NCBI GenBank assembly: GCA_016865015.1
Contig: CP018226.1
Span: forward strand, 2,821,001 to 2,885,000
Origin: Rhizobiales bacterium IMCC20636
GTDB lineage: Bacteria; Pseudomonadota; Alphaproteobacteria; Rhizobiales; GCA-2746425
Direction of reading: 5' to 3'
Length of the DNA stretch: 64,000 nt
The notes beneath the pieces are model-generated. The model saw only the letters and a list, made by a program, of their open reading frames with translations, had not been told where the DNA came from and searched no databases. Positions 44,863 to 53,271 of the stretch are shown piece by piece. Every line of letters begins with the position of its first letter. The first letter of the stretch is position 1. The translations under genes were made by a program, and so were the position numbers.

Positions 44863-46374
44863 CTACATGGTGGCACCGATTTGCCATGGTACGAATTCGT
44901 AGTCACCCAGACCTTGCGCTTCGGATTTCGATTGCTCTCCTGAAGCTACACGGAGCAGAAGTTCGTAAATCTCACGGCCCTTCTCTTCCAGAGAAACCCC
45001 ATTCAGCAACATTTCACCGGCATTGACGTCCATATCCCCGAGCATGCGATCATACATTTGCGTGTTGGTCGCAACCTTGATGCAGGGAGATGGTTTTGAC
45101 CCAAAGGCAGACCCCCTGCCCGTAGTGAACGCCACCAGATTGCAACCAGAGGCAATCTGACCGGTCACGGAGGCCGGGTCATAGCCAGGCGAATCCATGA
45201 AGGTGAAGCCTTTGGCCGTCACCGGTTCGGCATAGCGATACACGCCCATCAAAGGTGTTGTACCGCCCTTTGCTGCTGCACCCAGTGATTTTTCAAGAAT
45301 GGTGGTCAGGCCGCCCTTCTTGTTTCCGGGGCTTGGATTGTTGTCCATGGAGCCCTTGTTGCGTTTGGTATAATCTTCCCACCAGCGCACAAGATTGATC
45401 AGTTTCTTGCCGGTCTTTTCATCAATGGCCCGGCGGGTCAAAAGATGTTCCGCACCATAAATTTCCGGTGTTTCAGCAAGAACGCCCGTTCCGCCCTGCG
45501 CGACCAGAAGATCGCAGGCATAGCCCAAAGCAGGGTTTGCGGTGATGCCTGACCAGGCATCCGATCCTCCGCATTGCAAGGCGACACACAATTCGGATGC
45601 AGGACAGGGTTCGCGCTGGAATTTATTGGCTTCCGGCAACATGGCACGCACTTTTTCAATGCCAATTTCGACGGTTTTCTGAAGACCGGCCACATCCTGA
45701 ATGTTCATGGCATGGAACAAGGGGCCGCTTTGGATGCCCATGGCTTCCAACAGCCAGTCGATCTGGTTTATCTCGCAACCAAGACCAACCATCAGCACCC
45801 CGGCGTGGTTGGGATGGCGCGCGTAACCCCACATGACCCGCTGCAGGGCATCAAAGCCTTCGCCGTCACCTGCCATGCCACATCCGGTTCCATGGACGAA
45901 GGCCACAACGCCATCAACATTCGGATAAGCTGACAATTCTTCCGGTCCAAAGGCCTGCGCGATCCGACGCGCTGCGGTTGCGGAGCAATTTACTGATGTC
46001 AGAATGGCGATATAGTTTCTGGTGCCGACTTTACCATTGGCCCGCTTATAGCCCATGAAAGTATCCCGCGCGCTTCCAGGCACTGGCTCCACTGGCCGAA
46101 GATCAGTCGAGAATTCATACTCGGTCTGGGTGTTGCGGAACTCTACATTCTGAGTGTGCACATGGGCACCTGCCGGAATGTCCTGTGACGCGTAGCCAAT
46201 GATCTGATTGTATTTGCGAACCGCTTCACCGACCTTGATCGGAACCACAGCAACCTTGTGGCCACGCGGCACAAGCGACAGGGTTTGTGTATTTTCGATC
46301 TGGTGACCAACTTCAGTCGGTTTGGTAACCGTGACCACATTATCTGCAACGTCGAGGCGGATGAAATCCGACAT
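44863..46374 (-). CDS. Altronate/galactarate dehydratase family (UxaA/GarD)
   Basis: A 503-residue fusion-type enzyme. Residues 1-90 form a SAF domain (GHKVAVVPIKVGEAVRKYNQIIG), and the remainder is the dehydratase domain with VGTRNYIAILTSVNCS, HGTGCGM, ALQCGGSDAWSGITANPALG and FTTGRGSAFGSKPSPCIKV, which carry the conserved Cys ligands for iron. It dehydrates an aldonic or aldaric acid to a 2-keto-3-deoxy acid. Start ATG 46374 follows AAAGGAA; the upstream ATG at 46416 does not. Substrate undetermined. Confidence 0.9.
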   Translation of the reverse strand: MSDFIRLDVADNVVTVTKPTEVGHQIENTQTLSLVPRGHKVAVVPIKVGEAVRKYNQIIGYASQDIPAGAHVHTQNVEFRNTQTEYEFSTDLRPVEPVPGSARDTFMGYKRANGKVGTRNYIAILTSVNCSATAARRIAQAFGPEELSAYPNVDGVVAFVHGTGCGMAGDGEGFDALQRVMWGYARHPNHAGVLMVGLGCEINQIDWLLEAMGIQSGPLFHAMNIQDVAGLQKTVEIGIEKVRAMLPEANKFQREPCPASELCVALQCGGSDAWSGITANPALGYACDLLVAQGGTGVLAETPEIYGAEHLLTRRAIDEKTGKKLINLVRWWEDYTKRNKGSMDNNPSPGNKKGGLTTILEKSLGAAAKGGTTPLMGVYRYAEPVTAKGFTFMDSPGYDPASVTGQIASGCNLVAFTTGRGSAFGSKPSPCIKVATNTQMYDRMLGDMDVNAGEMLLNGVSLEEKGREIYELLLRVASGEQSKSEAQGLGDYEFVPWQIGATM

Positions 46375-46678
46375 AGTAGAGGTTCCTTTAGGCACGATGG
46401 AGCGCGTCAGGCGCACCGAGTTTCATTTTATTCTGGATTTGCTGCGCTGACGAAGCGCGAGCAGGTTCCCTGGTTTGGACTTTTCTGCCGGTGCCGGGTC
46501 CAGTTTCAGGCGGGCCGTGATGGCGGGCATTGAAAACAGATCAGCTTGGCCAGCAGACTGGCATACCAGTTTTATTCCACTGAACCGCAAAAGGCTATCG
46601 CAAAGATTTGTCTTGATCGCAAGAAAGGCGTGAACGCAGTCAATGGCGCAACCAGCCTCCAAAAGCCTTCGGTGCGCG

Positions 46679-47659
46679 CTAGGCCTGAGGTTGTTCCTCT
46701 TCGATATATATTTTGATGATTTGATCAAAACTGGTTTCTGCAGTGAACCCAAGTGCCAGAGCACGTTCCGGCGCAAAATCCCGGGCCCAGTTTGCCACGA
46801 TGCTCATGATCAATTCATTCGGTTCCCGCCGGATCAGTTTGATGACATCTGAACCAGCCACCGCGCGCAATGCCTCGATTTGCTCCGCCACGGTGCAGGA
46901 AACACCTGGCATGTTCAACGCGCGCCGCGCGCCCAGAGTGGTCAAATCCATATTGGCAGCATGGATCAGAAATCCGACCGCAGAACGTGGCGATGCATGC
47001 CAATGACGCACGCTGTCCGGCACCGGCAGAATTGCTTCCTGCCCGTTCAGTGGTTCGCGAATGATTCCAGAGAAGAAAGACGAGGCTGCAAGATTCGGCT
47101 TGCCCGGGCGCACACAGATGGTTGGCAGACGAATGGACATGCCGTCGATATAGCCCTTTCGGCTGTAATCATTTATCAGCAATTCCGTCATGGCTTTCTG
47201 AGCACCATAAGAGGTTTGGGGAGCCGTCAGAAAATCATCAGTGATCTTGTCCGGAAAAGGAGCACCGAAAACAGCAATGGACGAAGTGAAAACAAGTTTT
47301 GGGCAATAGGTTTGCGCGCTCTTCTCATATTCGTCGCGCAGCGCCTCCAGCAACCACCAGGTGCCACGGGCATTGATATCCCATCCCTTATTGAAATTCT
47401 GCTCTGCTTCACCGGAGACGATGGCCGCAAGATGGAAAATGACATCCGGCTTCAAGCCAGCCAGTTTTTTGGCCTCAGCAGGGTCCGCAAGATTGCCGAC
47501 CAGTCCTGTTACAGGAAAGTCCGCCTGGGGTTTTGCAGCCGTGACAACATCATGGAGAATCAGTTCGCTGATCGAACCGGCGGTCAAACCATCTGCAACC
47601 AGATTTCTAACGAGTCTTTGGCCAACCATTCCGGCGCCACCCAATATCAAAACTTTCAA
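46679..47659 (-). CDS. NAD-dependent epimerase/dehydratase family protein, DenD-like
   Basis: A 326-residue extended short-chain dehydrogenase. VLILGGAGMVGQRLVRNL is the nucleotide loop, FTSSIAVFGAPFPDKI contains the catalytic Ser region, and SYGAQKAMTELLI gives the YxxxK pair. The overall pattern recalls DenD, a D-erythronate dehydrogenase, but family members with other substrates exist. No DUF1537 kinase, the usual partner in erythronate and threonate pathways, is in the window. A 304-base gap to the dehydratase gene contains no supported gene. Confidence 0.85.
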   Translation of the reverse strand: MKVLILGGAGMVGQRLVRNLVADGLTAGSISELILHDVVTAAKPQADFPVTGLVGNLADPAEAKKLAGLKPDVIFHLAAIVSGEAEQNFNKGWDINARGTWWLLEALRDEYEKSAQTYCPKLVFTSSIAVFGAPFPDKITDDFLTAPQTSYGAQKAMTELLINDYSRKGYIDGMSIRLPTICVRPGKPNLAASSFFSGIIREPLNGQEAILPVPDSVRHWHASPRSAVGFLIHAANMDLTTLGARRALNMPGVSCTVAEQIEALRAVAGSDVIKLIRREPNELIMSIVANWARDFAPERALALGFTAETSFDQIIKIYIEEEQPQA

Positions 47660-47699
47660 ACTATCGCTCCACTGTTGTTTTTCGATGCCACAGGTTCAT

Positions 47700-48125
47700 T
47701 TACTGAGGCTTTGCGGAAGTCGCCGCACAATCCCCGCAAGTGCCACGCAGCTCCACGATGGACTGCTTCAGGGAAAACCGGTAATCAACAGCCACCTCTT
47801 TCAGATTTGAGGCAAGCCGTTCATCGGCGACTTCGTTGACAAGACCACAATCATCACAGATTGCAAACGCCACTGTTGAATGATCCGAGCAACTGGGATG
47901 GCTGCACGCCACAAATGCATTGAGCGATTCCAGCCGGTGGACCAGGCCAAGATCAATCAATTTCTCCAGAGCCCTGTATATCTGCAATGGCGCGCGCAAC
48001 CCGTCTGCACGCAACCTGTCCAATAGCGTATAGGCGCTTTGGGGTCCCTCAGTTCCAGTGAGAGCTCCAAACACCAGTTCCTGATTCTTGGTCAGGCGCT
48101 TGTCCATTGATCTGATCTGATTCAT
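47700..48125 (-). CDS. zur: Zinc uptake regulator, Fur family
   Basis: A 141-residue Fur-family protein. Winged helix (LTGTEGPQSAYTLLDRLRADGLRAPLQIYRALEKLIDLGLVHR) and a dimerisation domain whose metal ligands are CSHPSCSDHS, CDDC and a C-terminal CGDC. The two Cys pairs form the structural zinc site. Association with znuB and znuC identifies it as Zur. It overlaps znuB by four bases and is expected to repress the znuCB-zur operon via the box at 49849-49861 when zinc is plentiful. Confidence 0.92.
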   Translation of the reverse strand: MNQIRSMDKRLTKNQELVFGALTGTEGPQSAYTLLDRLRADGLRAPLQIYRALEKLIDLGLVHRLESLNAFVACSHPSCSDHSTVAFAICDDCGLVNEVADERLASNLKEVAVDYRFSLKQSIVELRGTCGDCAATSAKPQ

Positions 48126-48949
48126 TTCGGCAACCCTTCCTTTGTTTTAGAGCGATTTGTGAACCGGCCCGCAGCTGATGACAGGCTGACCAAAAACAAA
48201 ACCAGTGCAGCGACCACAATCGAGGGCCCGGATGGGGTATCCCACTTCAACGAGCCGGACAGACCACCAATCACGGCGATTGCACCGACTAGGGCAGACA
48301 GAACTGCCATCTGTTCAGGACCTGACGAAAACCTGCGCGCCGTTGCCGCCGGGACAATCAACAAGGCCGTAATTAATAACACACCGACAATTTTCATGGC
48401 TATCGCGATGACCATGGCCATCAGGAGCATGAAGATGACATTTGCAGAGTCAGGGCGCATCCCTTCTGCTTCTGCCAGTTCCGGACTGACAGTTGCAGCG
48501 AACAGGCGACGCCATATCAAGAACAGGACCAACAGCACCGCCGCGCCACCGCCATAAATGGTCGCGATGTCGACCTTGGAAACAGAAAGAATATCTCCAA
48601 ACAACAGGCCCATCAAATCAAAGCGCACCGACCCCATAAAGGCGAGAACGACAAGTCCAAGCGCCAGTGCCGAATGCGACAGAAGTCCCAGCAATGCGTC
48701 TGATGACAGGCTGGCTCTTTTTTGAAGCAACAACAACAGTACCGCTACGGTGGCTGATACGAGGAACACGGTTACAGTGACATTGACCTCCAGCAAAAAT
48801 GCCAAAGCCACGCCCAGCAGAGCGGCATGTGCCAGCGTGTCGCCGAAATAGGACAAACGCCGCCACACAATGAAGCAGCCCAAGGGCCCTGCGATCAGAG
48901 CCACACCAACACCAGCGATCAGGGCGCGCACGAAAAAATCATCTAACAT
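48122..48949 (-). CDS. znuB: Zinc ABC transporter permease
   Basis: A 275-residue ABC-3 permease with about seven to eight helices. The start MLDDFFVRALIAG and GCFIVWRRLSYFGDTLAHAALLGVAL are near-diagnostic for ZnuB. GLLFGDILSV and VGVLLITALLIVPAATAR are the helix motifs facing the metal path. ATG 48949 follows GGAGG; the longer frame from 49006 adds an unlikely basic tail. It overlaps znuC by 11 bases. Confidence 0.93.
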   Translation of the reverse strand: MLDDFFVRALIAGVGVALIAGPLGCFIVWRRLSYFGDTLAHAALLGVALAFLLEVNVTVTVFLVSATVAVLLLLLQKRASLSSDALLGLLSHSALALGLVVLAFMGSVRFDLMGLLFGDILSVSKVDIATIYGGGAAVLLVLFLIWRRLFAATVSPELAEAEGMRPDSANVIFMLLMAMVIAIAMKIVGVLLITALLIVPAATARRFSSGPEQMAVLSALVGAIAVIGGLSGSLKWDTPSGPSIVVAALVLFLVSLSSAAGRFTNRSKTKEGLPK

Positions 48950-49784
48950 GTGACGCAGCCTCCGATGTCTTGTGCTGATCCGCCTGTTGGCTGTGATCAC
49001 CATCATCAGAATGACAATTCTCCGTCACCGTCCCGTCAGCATGTCTGACAGTGCCATCCGGCAGATGGGTGTGATCATGGTGATGCTGATAGACAGCCAG
49101 ACCGGATGAGGCGCGGGCGCCAAACAGCTTCAAATATTCTGGGCTTTCCGCGACGGCGCTGGGTGTGCCCTTGCAACAGACATGACCGTTCAGACAGATG
49201 ACCTGATCTGTCGCTGCCATCACCACATGCAAATCATGGGAAATCAGCAAGATGCCACAACCCAATTCATCGCGAATATCGGAGATCAGTTCATAGAGCG
49301 CCAGTTCGCCGGAAAAATCGACTCCCTGGACCGGTTCGTCCAACACCAGCAAATCCGGCTTGCGGGCAATTGCGCGGGCAAGCATTGCCCGTTGGAATTC
49401 CCCCCCGGACAGATGACGCACTACTGAAGCGGCCAGATGGGCGATACCGGTGCGGTCCAGAGCCTGCACGAGGTCAACTTCAGTGAGACGCGTTGTCAAT
49501 GTCATCATCCGGTGCACAGTGAGCGGCAACGTCCAGTCGATTGAGAGCTTCTGCGGCACATACCCGACACATAGCTTTTCCAGCCGGGTTACCTTGCCCT
49601 CATCCGGTTTCTGCAGGCCGAGAACCATTTTGGCAGTCGTTGACTTGCCCGAGCCGTTTGGCCCGATCAAGGTCACGATTTCGCCGCGTTGAATGTCAAA
49701 TTCAATGCCACGTACCAACCATTTGCCATCACGATACACGCCGGCATTGCTGAGAGAAACGATCGGATTTTGCAAGGTTGTCAT
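48939..49784 (-). CDS. znuC: Zinc ABC transporter ATP-binding protein with His-rich tail
   Basis: A 281-residue ATPase with Walker A GPNGSGKST, signature LSGGEFQRAMLARAI, Walker B LLVLDEPVQGVD and H-loop LLISHDLHVV. The last 55 residues form a His/Asp-rich tail (QHHHDHTHLPDG, later CHSDDGDHSQQADQH) that could buffer or sense cytosolic zinc; such tails are known in ZnuC of several proteobacteria. znuA is not adjacent. The gene lies behind a Zur-like box. Confidence 0.93.
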   Translation of the reverse strand: MTTLQNPIVSLSNAGVYRDGKWLVRGIEFDIQRGEIVTLIGPNGSGKSTTAKMVLGLQKPDEGKVTRLEKLCVGYVPQKLSIDWTLPLTVHRMMTLTTRLTEVDLVQALDRTGIAHLAASVVRHLSGGEFQRAMLARAIARKPDLLVLDEPVQGVDFSGELALYELISDIRDELGCGILLISHDLHVVMAATDQVICLNGHVCCKGTPSAVAESPEYLKLFGARASSGLAVYQHHHDHTHLPDGTVRHADGTVTENCHSDDGDHSQQADQHKTSEAASHVR

Positions 49785-49839
49785 CAGGATGGGGACTCAA
49801 TTGACAGGACACCGGAGAAGCGCAGCCGGTTCTCCTCAC

Positions 49840-49880
49840 ACCATATGTGTAATAACATTACGCACGCAAGTGCATATGGT
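49840..49880 (-). promoter_or_regulatory. Zur-like box nested in a larger inverted repeat
   Basis: GTAATAACATTAC (49849-49861, arms GTAAT/ATTAC) is a typical AT-rich Zur/Fur-type dyad 65 bases before the znuC start. It lies within an outer perfect inverted repeat ACCATATG (49840-49847) and CATATGGT (49873-49880). The outer repeat may be a second operator or hairpin in the leader. Confidence 0.68.
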
Positions 49881-49902
49881 GCCCTGTCAGCAAATGAGTT
49901 TC

Positions 49903-51327
49903 CTAGACTTGTTTCCACGGCCCGTGGAAACTGCCTTCTGAATCCAGCCGCTCAAAGGAATGAGCACCGAAGAAATCACGCTGGCCCTGGATCATGTTGG
50001 CGGTTGAGCGACCTGTGCGCATCATGTCGAAATAGGATAATGCGTTGCTGAGCGCGGGAACCGGCAAGCCATGCAGGGCGGCCGCTGAAACGACTCGCCT
50101 CAAGCTGCCTTCAGTCTCAGCCAGTTTCTGTGAGAAGTAAGGCGCAAACATCAGGTTCTGATCTGCATTTTCCGTCAGAGCGTCGGCCATATCATTCAGC
50201 ATGGTAGAGCGGATGATGCAGCCTTCACGCCAGACACGAGCGACATCCGGCAATGGCAGTGACCAGTCAAAATTTTCTGACGCAGTGCGCAGCAACTGAA
50301 AGCCCTGCGCATAGCAGACGATCTTGCCGGCGATCAGCGCCATTTCCAGAGATTCGGTGGACAGTGCTTCGGTGCTCAGGCTTTTTGGCGCTGCGCCAAA
50401 GATGGCTTCACCGGCTTTGCGCTCTTCCAGTCTTGACGACAGGTTACGTGCGGCGACCGCAGCATCAATGGCCGTGATGGGGGCGCCCAGATGCTGCGCC
50501 TCAATAACTGTCCAGCGTCCGGTGCCTTTTTGTCCGGCCTTGTCGAGGATGATATCCAGAAGTGGCCCGCCTGATTTGTCATCATGTGATTTGGCAACGG
50601 CAGCAGATATCTCGATCAGGTAGGATTTCAGTGTGCCTGCATTCCAGGTGTCAAACACACCGCCAATTTTCGCGGCGTCCATTCCGAAACCATCGCGCAT
50701 GATGCCATAGACCTCGGCAATCATCTGCATGTCGGCATATTCAATGCCGTTGTGAACTGCCTTCACGAAATGACCGGCACCGCCTTCGCCCATCCAGGTG
50801 GCGCAGGGTATGCCTTCATATTTTGCAGAAATCGCTTCCAGAATATGCGCAACGCGATCCCAGGCCGGTTTTGGTCCACCGCCCATAATAGAGGGGCCGT
50901 GGCGCGCACCTTCTTCTCCGCCGGACACGCCAATTCCAATAAAGGGTACGCCCGCCTTCTTGGCATCTGCAGCGCGTCGGTTGGTGTCATGGAAATTGGC
51001 ATTGCCTGCATCAATGATCAGATCATTGCTGTCCAGCAAGGGGCGCAAAGCTGCAATTTGCTGGTCTACGGCATCACCAGCTGGAACCATCAGGATGATG
51101 GCGCGCGGTACCTTTATGGCTGCAACGAATTGCTCAAGTGTTTCAGTGGGTACAACGCGTGCTGCGAGATCACCCGCATTGGCATAGAATTCATCGGTCT
51201 TTGACGTGGTGCGATTGAATACGGCGATCGGGAAACCCTTCTCGGCGATGTTCAGGGCAAGACTGGCCCCCATTGTTCCCAAGCCAATCAGGCCGATTTC
51301 TGCGCTATTTGAATCACTTGTGGTCAT
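49903..51327 (-). CDS. gnd: 6-phosphogluconate dehydrogenase, decarboxylating
   Basis: A 474-residue enzyme of normal length. Rossmann start IGLIGLGTMGASLALNIAEKGF, NRTTSKTDEF, the catalytic signature IGIGVSGGEEGARHGPSIMGGG, GAGHFVKAVHNGIEYADMQ with catalytic Lys and Asn, and a C-terminal GQRDFFGAHSFERLD lid tail are all present. It oxidises 6-phosphogluconate to ribulose-5-P with NADP+. The gene is alone, co-directional with znuC, and its ribosome binding site is weak (AGAG). Confidence 0.95.
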   Translation of the reverse strand: MTTSDSNSAEIGLIGLGTMGASLALNIAEKGFPIAVFNRTTSKTDEFYANAGDLAARVVPTETLEQFVAAIKVPRAIILMVPAGDAVDQQIAALRPLLDSNDLIIDAGNANFHDTNRRAADAKKAGVPFIGIGVSGGEEGARHGPSIMGGGPKPAWDRVAHILEAISAKYEGIPCATWMGEGGAGHFVKAVHNGIEYADMQMIAEVYGIMRDGFGMDAAKIGGVFDTWNAGTLKSYLIEISAAVAKSHDDKSGGPLLDIILDKAGQKGTGRWTVIEAQHLGAPITAIDAAVAARNLSSRLEERKAGEAIFGAAPKSLSTEALSTESLEMALIAGKIVCYAQGFQLLRTASENFDWSLPLPDVARVWREGCIIRSTMLNDMADALTENADQNLMFAPYFSQKLAETEGSLRRVVSAAALHGLPVPALSNALSYFDMMRTGRSTANMIQGQRDFFGAHSFERLDSEGSFHGPWKQV

Positions 51328-51533
51328 ATGTGTCTCTAACTGGTTTAACTACGAACTCGATCAGGCTGGAGCAGTCTTGTATATCAGTTCCGGTGATTGC
51401 TCAATCGGGCTGACTTCAATTCATATGCCAACGACCATTGTGGCAAAAACCACAGAAGCTATCCTGCATTGGCATCAGATATTTCTGCTTCCACACAGTC
51501 GATAATTTCAAATTGATGAGTTGAAAACAGTTT

Positions 51534-51971
51534 CTAAAAACCCAGTTTTTTCGGATTCTCACTGACGGAAACCAGAAGGTCTTTCAGATCGTCCTCCATG
51601 ACCCGCTTCGCAGCGCCCTTGGCGGAAAACCATTTCCGTTTGCGCTCATTGCGCTCCGGCCAACGGCGCAGCAGCTTTGTTACTTTCATAGGGTAAAGAA
51701 CCACTTCGCAAGGAATATCTGCACCATCTTCAATGCGCTTCAGATAGTGGTAGACACCAATCGGTTGCTTCGAGATTTTCCCGAGGACGCCCGCCTCTTC
51801 CAAAGCTTCCTGTTCAGCAGCCTGACGTAGATTTTTGCCCTTCATCGGCCAGCCTTTCGGCAGCACCCAGCGCCCCGTATCGCGTGAGGTGATCATGAGA
51901 ACGCGCCAGTCTCCACTGTCTGATAATCGAACCGGGAGGGCGGCCATCTGTGTCTGGGTGCCATCAGGCAT
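51534..51971 (-). CDS. Nudix hydrolase
   Basis: A 145-residue Nudix protein. RWVLPKGWPMKGKN leads into the Nudix helix AAEQEALEEAGVLG. Compared with the consensus GX5EX7REUXEEXGU, the Arg is replaced by Gln and the first Glu is missing, as in a group of alphaproteobacterial and diphosphoinositol-polyphosphate-type members that read PKGWPMKGK. The metal-binding EE pair is intact. The substrate, a nucleoside diphosphate derivative or polyphosphate, cannot be given. Single gene, divergent from phnD. Confidence 0.85.
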   Translation of the reverse strand: MPDGTQTQMAALPVRLSDSGDWRVLMITSRDTGRWVLPKGWPMKGKNLRQAAEQEALEEAGVLGKISKQPIGVYHYLKRIEDGADIPCEVVLYPMKVTKLLRRWPERNERKRKWFSAKGAAKRVMEDDLKDLLVSVSENPKKLGF

Positions 51972-52182
51972 TTTCTTTGAATTCCTTTGGTTATTAGGGT
52001 GTACAGCGATTCTGTGACAAAATAAATTCCACCGTCATCAGACTGACGTGGTCTGTTGATACGGCTGAAAAATGCTTCGCGTGAAATGTATTTTGGCATC
52101 GCCAAAGACGACTCGCTGATTGCAAAGAATTACTTATCCGACTAATGAACTATTAGCAAAAAAGAAAACGAAGGAGAACGGG

Positions 52183-53184
52183 ATGAATTTAAGTAAGCGA
52201 CTGATGGGTAGCTGTGCTGCTCTGGTAGGAACTGTTGCTCTGATGTTGGGTGGAGTTCCAACATCCTTTGCAGCTTCTCATGTGGAAGACTGCCCGCGCG
52301 GCACGCTGGATGAGCGTTATTGCGACCGTGACGGAGATCTTCTGGCCGACACACCAACAGATGAGTCACAACTTGCAGATCCGGATACTCTGATTTTTGC
52401 CTATACTCCGGTAGAAGACCCTGCGGTTTATAAAGAGGCATGGGCAGATTTTCTGACGCATCTTGAAGCTGTTACAGGAAAGAAAACACTCTTCTTCCCA
52501 GTCCAGTCCAATGCTGCACAAATCGAAGCCATGCGCTCCGGACGTCTGCACATCGCTGGTTTCAATACGGGTTCAAACCCACTTGCGGTCAATTGTGCCG
52601 GTTTCAATCCTTTCACCATCATGGCGTCTCTGGACGGCAATTTTGGCTATGAAATGGAAATCATCACCTATCCAGGGTCCGGCATCGAAAAAGTCGAGGA
52701 CATCAAGGGCAAGCAGCTTGCCTTCACTGCGCCGACTTCAAATTCCGGTTTCAAAGCGCCGAGTGCGATTCTGAAAGCGGATTTCAACCTGGAAGCCGAT
52801 CGCGATTTTGAACCGGCCTTTTCCGGCAAGCACGATAATTCCATCCTTGGTGTGGCCAATAAGGATTATCCGGCTGCTTCCATTGCAAATTCGGTTCTGA
52901 AACGGATGATCAGCCGTGATGTTGTGAAACCCGAGCAGATCATTTCGATCTACAAATCTCAGACGTTCCCGACAACCGGTTTTGGTGTTGCACACAATCT
53001 GAAACCTGAGTTGAGCGCTAAAATTCGGGAAGCATTTTTCACCTTTGACTGGGAAGGTTCCAGCCTCCAGAAAGAGTTCGAAAAATCCAATGAAGGCCAG
53101 TTCCTGGAAATGACCTACAAGGAATTCTGGGATGTTATTCGCAAGATCGACACAGCGAATGGCGTTTCCTACTCCTGCCAGTAG
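52183..53184 (+). CDS. phnD: Phosphonate/phosphite/phosphate ABC transporter binding protein, PhnD family
   Basis: A 333-residue periplasmic receptor with signal peptide MNLSKRLMGSCAALVGTVA to FAAS. The core has FAYTPVEDPAVYKEAWADF, FFPVQSNAAQIEAMRSGRLHIAGF and AFTAPTSNSGFKAPSAIL, the PhnD oxyanion-binding pattern. Unusually, the mature N-terminus has a Cys-bracketed, Asp-rich segment DCPRGTLDERYCDRDGDLLAD resembling a calcium-binding DxDxDG loop. Start ATG 52183 follows AAGGAG. It is the first gene of phnDCEE; C-P lyase genes are absent, so the ligand may be phosphite, phosphate or a phosphonate handled elsewhere. Confidence 0.9.
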   Translation: MNLSKRLMGSCAALVGTVALMLGGVPTSFAASHVEDCPRGTLDERYCDRDGDLLADTPTDESQLADPDTLIFAYTPVEDPAVYKEAWADFLTHLEAVTGKKTLFFPVQSNAAQIEAMRSGRLHIAGFNTGSNPLAVNCAGFNPFTIMASLDGNFGYEMEIITYPGSGIEKVEDIKGKQLAFTAPTSNSGFKAPSAILKADFNLEADRDFEPAFSGKHDNSILGVANKDYPAASIANSVLKRMISRDVVKPEQIISIYKSQTFPTTGFGVAHNLKPELSAKIREAFFTFDWEGSSLQKEFEKSNEGQFLEMTYKEFWDVIRKIDTANGVSYSCQ

Positions 53185-53211
53185 TTTTCAGAAGTAATCT
53201 GAACTGATAGG

Positions 53212-53245
53212 ACGGGTGCGTGTTTGGAACCAAATACGCACCCGT
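53212..53245 (+). terminator. Intercistronic hairpin between phnD and phnC
   Basis: ACGGGTGCGT and its complement ACGCACCCGT form a perfect 10-bp stem; the loop contains a further TTTGG/CCAAA pairing, giving about 16 paired positions. TTCATTTT follows. Likely a partial terminator or stabiliser that lowers phnCEE relative to phnD. Confidence 0.83.
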
Positions 53246-53271
53246 TCATTTTGCCACAACGTGAGATTTTA

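Noticed and set aside
46423-46776. 117-codon minus-strand frame in the gap between the UxaA and DenD-like genes
   Set aside because: Overlaps the DenD gene end in another frame, has no ribosome binding site, and reads as a random sequence.
46880-47839. Plus-strand frame of 319 codons
   Set aside because: Antisense to the DenD-like dehydrogenase and zur, with low-complexity, motif-free translation.
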